This document shows, in pieces, positions 25,179-33,400 of a stretch of 64,000 nucleotides of DNA. Numbering within the stretch: the first letter of the stretch is position 1; the number at the start of each line of letters is the position of its first letter. The notes below the pieces were generated by a model. It was not told where the DNA came from and did no database searches. It was given only the letters and a program-made list of their open reading frames with translations. Source of the DNA: CAVYHJ01 sp963768165 [NCBI: uncultured bacterium] (GTDB lineage: Bacteria > UBP4 > UBA4092); the NCBI GenBank assembly GCA_963768165.1, contig CAVYHJ010000002.1:1116001-1180000 (forward strand), written 5' to 3'. A program made the position numbers and the translations under genes.

Positions 25179-25619
25179 TTACTTCGTATTTTGTTTTGCA
25201 GGAAGACTGAGTATATATGCTATGACAGCATTCATATCATCATCTGAGAAATTGTATGCTTTCATATCACTTTTTGGGTTAATTTTTTTAGGATCGGTGG
25301 TTGCGAGTTTAATTTTATCCGCTGATATCTTATTAGATAAGCCATCAAACGGATCCCCTTTTTTTCCACCTTTTCCATCAATCATATGGCAAATCATGCA
25401 AAGATTAGAGCGCACAATGGATTTGCCTTTTTCAATAACTTTGGAATCACTCGTCATTGCGGAATATACCGAATCAGTAGACAAAGTAGGACCTGTAGTT
25501 GAGGAGCCAAGCGTTGGTTCGACAGCCTGAGCAGTTCCCATTTGTCCGGTTAACAAGAGGCATACGAGGCATACATAAAGCCCCAAAATCAATGAAACGA
25601 TTATAAAAAAATTACGCAT
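25179..25619 (-). CDS. Monoheme cytochrome c
   Basis: 146 residues. The signal peptide or anchor spans about residues 1-30, then a Thr/Ser-rich linker. The class I heme motif is C-M-I-C-H and the likely distal ligand is Met in the last third (D-D-D-M-N-A-V-I-A-Y-I-L-S-L-P), the usual cytochrome c end helix. It is periplasmic and probably the electron acceptor or carrier of the Rieske/b complex. It is the second gene of the operon, 26 bp after the porin-like gene. AGGAG lies just before the ATG. Confidence 0.88.
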   Translation of the reverse strand: MRNFFIIVSLILGLYVCLVCLLLTGQMGTAQAVEPTLGSSTTGPTLSTDSVYSAMTSDSKVIEKGKSIVRSNLCMICHMIDGKGGKKGDPFDGLSNKISADKIKLATTDPKKINPKSDMKAYNFSDDDMNAVIAYILSLPAKQNTK

Positions 25620-25645
25620 ATTCTCCTCTTTTTATTGTAAAGGTT

Positions 25646-27190
25646 TTAAAATATAAATTGTAAATCCAGGGTTACCTGATGATTATCCTTACCGCTGTAT
25701 AAAGTTTCACTATTATCACGCGTATATTGATATTCTCCGGATAACCGGCCATGTTCCATAATTGCCCAGACCAGCCCGACAGTGCCGGAGTGAATATCTG
25801 TATTACTCCCGGTGGTATTATTGGGATTAAGATAATCGTATCTGGCTAAAGCCCACAATGCATCTTTAATTTGTTTATCACATTCGAGAAACGCACCTTT
25901 ACTTTCAATACTGGTTCCGCTTCCATGGTCATTACCATAAACCAGTGCGGCCATGACATCCAAAGAAACCGGGACAAAGGTATAATTGCCTCCTAATGCG
26001 ACACGTTGGTAGGTATCATTGCCAGGGAACAGGTTATTAATTTGCATTCCATGATAATAATACAGGGAAAGACTACTACCGGACTCGTTAAAGATATGTT
26101 CGATTCCCAAACTGAAATCCTTGGCATTATCATTACTAGGGAAAGCAGTTCCATCTCCCGTGGAATCCACCCCATTGACCCCCGTCAGTATGACCCGGGT
26201 TTTATCGAAATTATAATATCCTTGAACCCCTATTTGAGGAGCATCAAGAGAAAACGCACTGGTATTGGGATAGCTGGCTGTGAGTGCCAAGGGTGAACTA
26301 ATTCCAATGGATCGATCAAACGCCCCAAACCCATCTTCGTAAATCGGATGCATTTGACCCACCCGTAATGCAAAATAATGCGTGGAGTCATTATAGAAAT
26401 TATACTGGAGTTTGGCTTCTTCCAATTCAGATGTTGCTCCCTGGCTGGCAAGCGTTTCATGTACAAAGAAACTGAGGTTATGGGTGGCTTCCCCGGCATA
26501 AAATAAATCCACTTCGCCCACACTAAAATTATTACTATTGCCTGAACCGGAAGTATTCATATAAGAATATTGAAATTCCCCTTTTACGGAAAGTACATTC
26601 GAAATATTGGAGATTTTTTCCAGCATACTTTGTTCCGGTGTAGGTTGTGGTGCTGCAGGAGCCGGGGTTGCTTGCGCTGTTGCTTCCGCTTTTTTCTTTT
26701 GTTCCAATTCAGCCACTCGTTTTTGGAGTAAATCGATGGCCTTTTTTAATTGGCCAATTTCACTAGTATCTTCCGATTCGGTGGGTGGATCTACTGCAGG
26801 CCCCTGAAGGGCGGGCGTTTTTTCTTGAGATTTTTCAGTATCCGTAATAGTGGGAATTAAGTCTGTAGATGATTTATGAGAAGACATTAACTGATTGAGT
26901 TTATCATCCGGTGACTTTTTATTATCTTGCAAGGATTGTTTGGAGTCATTTTTTTTGGATTTATCTGATTTTCCAGACAGATAATCTTCGACTTCAAAAG
27001 GGAACCGATACCCCAGTTTTCGGAACTCCTGTCCGGTCGCGTTTAGTTTGGGATAGACTGCATGACATGCCGTACAAGACAATCCATATTTTCTGGCAAA
27101 AGCAGGAATTGACTGACCTTTAATAGGGATTAAAACAAAAATTAAACCCAACAATAAAAACACGGGCAAGGACTTCACATAACTTTGCAT
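25646..27190 (-). CDS. Outer-membrane porin-like protein with an N-terminal heme-binding motif
   Basis: 514 residues. A signal peptide is followed by one C-T-A-C-H heme motif in F-A-R-K-Y-G-L-S-C-T-A-C-H. Next is a charged linker, a coiled coil (about residues 140-165, I-G-Q-L-K-K-A-I-D-L-L-Q-K-R-V-A-E-L-E) and a Pro/Ala-rich hinge. The last ~320 residues alternate polar and hydrophobic residues and end in L-Q-F-I-F, the terminal-Phe signature of outer-membrane beta-barrels. It may place a heme at the inner mouth of a barrel, as in outer-membrane electron conduits. It is the first gene of the redox operon with a strong GGAGAGG site. Confidence 0.8.
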   Translation of the reverse strand: MQSYVKSLPVFLLLGLIFVLIPIKGQSIPAFARKYGLSCTACHAVYPKLNATGQEFRKLGYRFPFEVEDYLSGKSDKSKKNDSKQSLQDNKKSPDDKLNQLMSSHKSSTDLIPTITDTEKSQEKTPALQGPAVDPPTESEDTSEIGQLKKAIDLLQKRVAELEQKKKAEATAQATPAPAAPQPTPEQSMLEKISNISNVLSVKGEFQYSYMNTSGSGNSNNFSVGEVDLFYAGEATHNLSFFVHETLASQGATSELEEAKLQYNFYNDSTHYFALRVGQMHPIYEDGFGAFDRSIGISSPLALTASYPNTSAFSLDAPQIGVQGYYNFDKTRVILTGVNGVDSTGDGTAFPSNDNAKDFSLGIEHIFNESGSSLSLYYYHGMQINNLFPGNDTYQRVALGGNYTFVPVSLDVMAALVYGNDHGSGTSIESKGAFLECDKQIKDALWALARYDYLNPNNTTGSNTDIHSGTVGLVWAIMEHGRLSGEYQYTRDNSETLYSGKDNHQVTLDLQFIF

Positions 27191-27229
27191 GGCTACCTCT
27201 CCTCTACCATTGAAATTATTATTTCATGA

Positions 27230-27259
27230 ATTAAAGCACAACATATACCAACCTGTCAA
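27230..27259 (-). promoter_or_regulatory. Candidate promoter of the redox operon
   Basis: On the minus strand TTGACA (27254-27259), an 18-bp spacer and TTTAAT (27230-27235). An inverted repeat TGAAAT-TATT-ATTTCA at 27211-27226 lies just downstream of the -10 and could be an operator. Confidence 0.45.
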
Positions 27260-27660
27260 TAAGGTATGGAATGTTAAGGAAATTGATAATTTTACATATT
27301 TAAATGCATTTTTTGTTATGATTCTCTACAACAAAACCAATTTTTTTGTAACAAAAACAGGTCCATTCTTTTTCTTTTGTATGATTGATATTATTAATGC
27401 TAGTGTAAAAGTCTTTTTTAGACACAGTGTATTTATTTTAAACGATTATTTTTAAAACAAATATTATTTTATTGCCATTAAAAGAAAGTCTCAAGTCTCA
27501 ACCCTCCTATGACAGCTATAGTATTATATTCTTATATTACTGTTTACAATAGTGGTTTGGGTATAAAGCATAAATCACCTTTAATCTCCGTATAAAGAGC
27601 ATACTCCGATAGGAGAACAGGTGATTTATGCCCATTTCTTGATACGAAGACTCCTTAAAC
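27260..27660. other. AT-rich intergenic region with a long-range inverted repeat
   Basis: No gene seen. A perfect 13-bp inverted repeat (GCATAAATCACCT at 27568-27580, AGGTGATTTATGC at 27619-27631) encloses a 38-nt loop with CTCC/GGAG pairings. It is possibly a folded mobile-element end. Confidence 0.4.
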
Positions 27661-28404
27661 GCAAAAAGCCCAAAGTTAAGATGACAGCCTAAATACCCTG
27701 AAAAAAAATCCCCCCGCCGCCTAAAAGCCCTGAAAAAGACCCGAATCAGATTAAAAAGAGAGGTGAATAAGTGACGGTGCAAATACGGCCTTGATACGGA
27801 GACAATGTGTAGATGGGTTTACAGTTTTTAACCCCATATTAGTAATGGTTATTAAGATGAAATTATTTTAAAATTACCCATTGACAAGTCATTTTTTATA
27901 CTATATGCGTTGGTTTGAATTACCCAACATTCTGTTGGGAAAAAAACTGACAGCGAGCTCGATTCATTCCTTAGGAGTTTAACTCCTCTAAAGAAGACTG
28001 AGCCTTGCGGGTCGACGTTAAAGTTATGGTGCCTTGGAGCCCGAATAGGAGAATCGTTCATTTACCCGCGTGGTAAATAGAATCAATAGTTTTAGGTGAC
28101 TTAACGTATGACGCATGTTGACAGTTCTTGTTAGCTTGGTTTGAATCGAAGCCGGTTTTATTGGAGGTTTTATTAAATCGAAAAAACCCGAAGTAACAAT
28201 CGGGGTACAGACATACGAGCAGTATAGAAAAGAAGTTGAGTTAGTAGCTCAAATTCCTAATGCCGAATTTGAGCAATTTCAACCGGAAAAAATAATCCTA
28301 CCCTACGGCATCGGGATCGATATGCATTTTCGCTTTATCCAAGGCTGTGTCTTGTTCACCACACCTTCCGCTATGGGGCTGTCATCTTAACTTTGGCTTT
28401 TTGC
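27661..28404. mobile_element. Decayed mobile-element segment bounded by ~28-bp inverted repeats
   Basis: 27661-27689 and 28377-28404 are inverse copies with a single one-base gap (arms contain AAAGTTAAGATGACAGCC). The 690 bp between them holds a structured, G+C-richer non-coding block (about 27920-28140) and a short open frame resembling the start of an IS110 transposase. The right arm cuts into that frame, so the structure is rearranged rather than an intact IS. Confidence 0.5.
28143..28390 (+). pseudogene. IS110-family transposase, N-terminal fragment (tentative)
   Basis: An open frame without a clear ATG encodes about 80 residues. The last part, Y-G-I-G-I-D-M-H-F-R-F-I-Q-G-C-V-L, resembles the first catalytic strand of IS110 DEDD transposases (G-I-D-x-H). 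The frame stops right at the inverted-repeat arm, leaving no other catalytic motif. It is surely non-functional if the reading is right. Confidence 0.4.
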
Positions 28405-28474
28405 AATCCGTCTTCTCTCTGCTCGAGGGCATGGTTTCAGAATTCAAGTTAAAAACAAGAAATAGTTAAATTTG

Positions 28475-28632
28475 CGATTTAAGGGGGTTAAAATGTTACG
28501 AAATTGGGTGGGGGTTGTCTCCCTACCATCTCCGTATCAACACCGTACTAACTCCCATTGAAGAAAAGTGAAGAATCGGTTCAGGACTATATTATTAAGA
28601 CTCTTTTAGGTGAGTTTATTGTTTATAAGAAA
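28475..28632 (+). repeat. ~155-bp dispersed repeat, copy 1
   Basis: Similar to 44596-44750 in the same orientation. Best conserved is GCGATTTAAGGGGGTTAAAATG followed by GAATTGGG-like sequence, then GGTTGTCT, and later GACTCTTTTAGGTG. Both copies start like a ribosome binding site and ATG, yet both frames stop within about 20 codons. Confidence 0.6.
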
Positions 28633-28681
28633 ACGTATGTGGATTGGTGAAGGTTTTAGAAGGGGCGGCGATAAAAACCCA

Positions 28682-28716
28682 GTTTTGAGTTTAGAGTTTC
28701 GGGTTTAGAGTTAAAG
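28682..28716. repeat. Degenerate heptamer array (5 units)
   Basis: GTTTTGA GTTTAGA GTTTCGG GTTTAGA GTTAAAG in perfect 7-bp phase. Similar arrays lie near 22068-22098 and at 48581-48612 and 62467-62504. Confidence 0.65.
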
Positions 28717-28767
28717 GATAGGAAAGAGCGGAGTGCATAGGGAATCATAGTGAGTGTGCAGGGGAAA

Positions 28768-28935
28768 CTACAATGAGTTCCCAATTTTATATCCCAACCA
28801 AATACCTAAAATTCCACCCAGGAATGTAAAGAAAAGACCGGAGAGAGAGACCAGGTCGCCGCCCCACAGAGCCGGGACGAATCCGCCAATGGTGGAACCC
28901 ACGAACAACCCCAACCAGATAAATTTTTTTTCCAT
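28768..28935 (-). CDS. Small glycine-rich membrane protein (55 residues)
   Basis: M-E-K-K-F-I-W-L-G-L-F-V-G-S-T-I-G-G-F starts a protein with two transmembrane helices containing regular glycines (G-G-I-L-G-I-W-L-G-Y). It resembles small glycine-zipper hypothetical proteins found in many bacteria. The ATG is only 4 bp after the stop of the sugar-binding protein gene, so it is co-transcribed and probably translationally coupled. It could assist a membrane transport complex, but no permease gene is in the window. Confidence 0.7.
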   Translation of the reverse strand: MEKKFIWLGLFVGSTIGGFVPALWGGDLVSLSGLFFTFLGGILGIWLGYKIGNSL

Positions 28936-28939
28936 AGTC

Positions 28940-30250
28940 TTATTTCAGATTAGCGTCTTTGAGAAGTTTTTCAATTTTAGGTTGAATTTTCATAATGGTA
29001 TCGCGAGGGGATTGTTTTCCCAACCACATCAAATCCATATCAGGTTTCATGGTATCCCCGATGGTACTCATGATGGGATTGGTAGGAGACGGTTTGGAAT
29101 AGGGAACTCCTATGGTAAAAGCTTGTGCATTCATCGGAGGAAGAATGGCCGCTTTCAGGAAATGGTCGGACTCCGCGATGGACTTGATACTGGGAACCGC
29201 CTGACCGGATTCCGCCGTGGCGGTTTCCCCATCCGGTCCGGTAAGATATTTGATAAGTTCCCAGGATTCTTTCGGATGTTTGGAAATGGCCGAAACGGCA
29301 TAACAGACTGTAAACAAAGTCGACGCTCTTTTTTTATTGGTAGGAAGGACGGATACGTCCCAATGGAAATTAAGGGTTTTGAAATCCATACACGCCCACC
29401 GGCCATAAGTGCACATCGCTACTTTACCTGTTTTAAAAAAGTCCATGGTACCCAAATCGTTGGTCACGCTCGGACCGGGCGCCACCGGTTTTTTCCCAAA
29501 CATCAACCCTGTTAAAAATTCAAATGCCTGCACGTTATTATCAATATATTTCGGGTCGCCCAATAACCATTGGGTTCCGTCTTCGCTCATAACTTCGCCG
29601 TTATTTTGCCAGACCCAGGGAACCCATTCCCCGATCCAGGTTTCCACGACAAATCCGTATTGGCCGATTTTATCCTTCCCGGTGATGGTTAATTTTTCCG
29701 CCGCCTTCCGGAAATCCTGCCAGGTCCATTGGTCGTTGGGATAAGCGACTTTCGCTTTATCGAATAAATCCTTATTGTAATAGAGCACCAAGGTTGTGAA
29801 ATCTTTGGCGACGCCATAAAAATGTCCGTTATATTTGAATTGATTCAACAGGACGGGATAATAGTCGTTCACATGAAAGTCCTTGTCATTATCAATATAC
29901 GGTTGTAAATCGAGAAATGCACTATTATGAGCATAGCGGGGGAAATCTTCCGCACCCATATACATCACATCGGGAGGGGTTCCACCAGCGATCATGGTTT
30001 GTAATTTGGGTGGATAATTTATGGCCGGGACATGGATTCTTTGGATTTCAATTTCGGGATGTTTTTTTTCAAAGGATACAAGATATTGTTCAACGGTTGC
30101 TTTTTCTTCGGGAGTTCCCCAATACATGAACACTACTTTGGTTTTCCCGGCACTGCCGGAGGATCGACCTTCCGGACTACCAACCGTGCAACTGATAACG
30201 AATAGGACTATGAGACAGACCGCCAAGACTACTACAAGCTTTTTATACAT
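28940..30250 (-). CDS. ABC transporter sugar-binding lipoprotein (extracellular solute-binding protein family 1)
   Basis: 436 residues. Lipoprotein signal with lipobox V-I-S-C near residue 21. The body follows the family 1 periplasmic binding protein plan: V-V-F-M-Y-W-G near the start, F-E-K-K-H-P-E-I-E-I, G-G-T-P-P-D-V-M-Y-M, L-V-L-Y-Y-N-K-D-L-F and W-T-W-Q-D-F. These proteins bind mono- or oligosaccharides and deliver them to MalF/MalG-type permeases. The gene lies downstream of two secreted amylase-type enzymes on the same strand, so malto-oligosaccharide is the likely cargo (inference). Permease and ATPase genes are absent here. The ATG has AGGGGA upstream. Confidence 0.9.
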   Translation of the reverse strand: MYKKLVVVLAVCLIVLFVISCTVGSPEGRSSGSAGKTKVVFMYWGTPEEKATVEQYLVSFEKKHPEIEIQRIHVPAINYPPKLQTMIAGGTPPDVMYMGAEDFPRYAHNSAFLDLQPYIDNDKDFHVNDYYPVLLNQFKYNGHFYGVAKDFTTLVLYYNKDLFDKAKVAYPNDQWTWQDFRKAAEKLTITGKDKIGQYGFVVETWIGEWVPWVWQNNGEVMSEDGTQWLLGDPKYIDNNVQAFEFLTGLMFGKKPVAPGPSVTNDLGTMDFFKTGKVAMCTYGRWACMDFKTLNFHWDVSVLPTNKKRASTLFTVCYAVSAISKHPKESWELIKYLTGPDGETATAESGQAVPSIKSIAESDHFLKAAILPPMNAQAFTIGVPYSKPSPTNPIMSTIGDTMKPDMDLMWLGKQSPRDTIMKIQPKIEKLLKDANLK

Positions 30251-30412
30251 AATTAATTCCCCTTTAAATTATTGTGTGCAATATTCAATCAATAGTATAC
30301 AGCGCGCGAAAAAGAGTTTCTAGTTTTCAAGTTAAAGGTGGCAATGGAAATAGAGATCCTTCGCAGACTCAGGATTTCGCTGCGCTCAAATTCCCGATGC
30401 ACTTTTTTAAAT

Positions 30413-33400
30413 TTAAGGATATAGAGTCGGGTCGCCGTAATTCGGGTCGTCCTGATCCCGGTCAAGGTCTACATTGGAAACAGTTACTATACCCGGCAAA
30501 TCACTGCGTACCCCGAATTGCATTTGATAATATCCATTGACCGCTTGTGCAACTGTCCGATAAGTTCCCCCAAGCAATATACCGACTCCCGCGGCAGCTA
30601 TCAGGTTACTGGGCACGGAACCAATATTTTGCTCACCGGCAGTCTGTACACCATAGGCAGCAACCAAAATAATACCCAGGGAATTGAAATCACCGGTCTG
30701 GATACTGACTGTGGCGCGAACGCCGACTTCCCGATTCGAAATAGTCGGAAAAGTCGCGGCATTTGACCCGCCATTATTGGCTGTCCATTTAAGCCCAATT
30801 TCGTTCCCCGAAGTGGCTCCCGTAAAATTCAGTTGTAAGGCGTTATTCACCACAGAAATAATTGGACTGGTGGATGCACCGCTATATATTTCCTGTCCCC
30901 AGCCGGTAGTTTCGCTGCCCGCAGTGAAATTACCATACGGATAAAACAAGCGGGTATTACTACGGTTGGAGTCAACAAGGGTTGGCACGCTATTGATAAT
31001 TTGAATTTCATCAATATAGACATTCCCCGATGCAGATGCTTTAAATTGGAATTGCGGATAACCCGAAGTACTATTCCCATGAACCAACAGGGGAGTTTCC
31101 TGCCATGTCCAGACGGTAGGAATTCCGAAGAGGATATTGGCAGCGATATCTGTTTGAAATCCTTGTCCCACCCAATTATTATATCCAAATAAAATGGATT
31201 GATGAGTATTGGGTTGATCAGCAACAACACGCATTCGCATGGTATACCATTGTCCAGTGGACATGCCTATCCAAGTTGAAGTTACGGGGGTAGATTTAAC
31301 ACCTGCATTGGAATTAGCGAAATTAAATTGCCACACGCCGGTGGCTTGTGTTCCGGCGGAATCGGTATAACTGCTCACCCAACTTTGCGTCGCCAGTACA
31401 GTCCGGTTAGGAGCTAATTCCAACGGAGCCCATATCGTCGTATCATTGGCTGTACTGAAAGTGCTGTGGGCAAGAATATTGGGATAGACTTGAATTCGTT
31501 CCTTATCTATATCAACACCATAGGGTGGGGCTGACAGCGGAGAAGCGATTACGTCCACTTCAGCAGGTGAGTTAAATGAAGCAAATGAAACCACTCTGAC
31601 AATGGTACTTCCCACCCAATACGCGGTAATTTCGCTTAAATCGCTGATGATTAGAGAATTGTTATTTCCAAACGAAGGCGGAGGTAATGCGGCACCTGAA
31701 CTAATAGTATAACTTGCCACATTCACGTCCCATGATGAACCCGCGGTTAGACCGACTTTGGGTAATTTCTGAATTTTATAAGTAGAATATTTCACGGTAT
31801 TGGTGGACGTATTGGAACCGAAAATATCTGATATTAGATAGCTATTGATTCCCACAGTCGCCTGACTATATGCCGATTGGTCAACTTCACTACCGATGAC
31901 CGAACTCAATCCGAGGAAACTGTTCGCGCTGGAATAACCTGTAGGAGAACCATAGGTCACATATTCAGACAAATCAAACGCAGAATTCAATCCTTGATTG
32001 GTGAATAGTTTTAAACTTGGTAAGGACGACTCCAAGGTCGCCGCCGTTCCGGTTACATAAATCAAATTCGGGTATGAAACGGTGGATGCACCGAATGCAT
32101 TACCAACAATTAACTGCACAAGATAGGTTGTGGGTGAAGTCACCGCGGCATACATATGACTGGTACTTTGGAGACTGCCGGTTCCACCATCGCCGAAATT
32201 CCACGCCCAAGTTGTGGGATTACCGCCGGTCGTATCCACAAAACTTACGTTTAAAGGACCAATTCCACTAGTTGGAGTGGCATAGAATCCCAGACCTGTA
32301 CCATTGGTTCCGGGAGGCGGTTCAGATACCGTAATTAAGTTCGGAGAAATAATTGTTGCTGCGCCATAGGAATTACTGACAATCAATTGTACCGTGTACG
32401 AAGTCAAGGTATTCACGACGGAATAAATATGATTGGTGCTTTGGAGACTGCTGGTACTACCGTCACCAAAATTCCAAGCCCATGTACTAGGATTGCCACC
32501 CGTCGTATCTATAAAAGTTACATTCAACGGGCCATTTCCACTGGTCGGTGAGGCAGTAAATCCCAAGCCAGTACCATTGCTCCCCGGAATGGTTACTGTG
32601 TTCCAATTGATGATAGAAAGATTCGAAGTTTGGATAGAAGTAAGTCCAGTTCCTTGATTTCCCGAAGCTCCTATCGCTTGAATGAGATAAGTTCCATTTC
32701 CAACTTGGACGCCAGGGCTACCCGGATTATTAGGGTCTGATAGTTGGCCGGTGATTGTTATTGTTGTTTGCGCACTAGAAACAACCAATAATTGCGGAAT
32801 ATCCACTTCTCCCAATAAATTAAGTATACCGGTGCTGTCATTCATGTAAGCTTGAATCGAATGAGCGGTACTATCTACCTGGACTTGTACAGAAACGGTT
32901 CGAGGATCAGAAACGGTCGTTCCCGATAGTGGAGAAAGAATTGTGAGTGCCGGACCGGGAGTAGAGTTGGGTACATTAACCGTTGCGCCAACAGAATTTG
33001 GGCTGGTGGTTTGTGGATTCAAATGAGCGTGCGCGGTAAACGTGTGATCTCCTGACGAATACCCTTCCCAATATAATCTAAACTCATCGTAGTAATCTCC
33101 AAAATATCGCCTGTTTTGAACCAAGTTGTTAATGGGGGGTAATAATGCAGGATTATAAGCTACTGCAACATAAACAGCTGTATCAATTTGCAAGTCAACA
33201 TAATAGTCACCATTGGCAAATGAATATAAAGTTGAGGAATCCTTATACGTATTTACACGAACAACAATATCGCCAAATTCATCGGTGTTAATTTGCGAAG
33301 GCATGGATACGAAATTTACGCTACTTGCACTTAGTGATTCGTCAAAAACCAATTGCATCTGTGGCAACTCGAGCACCGCATTGATATTAGTAAATGTAGT

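Noticed and set aside
27568-27631. Integron attC site
   Set aside because: The inverted repeat has no matching core sites in the right order, and no integron integrase or gene cassettes are near.
28754-29515. 253-codon rightward frame opposite the sugar-binding protein
   Set aside because: Antisense to a clear binding-protein gene and to the small membrane protein, with composition typical of shadow frames.
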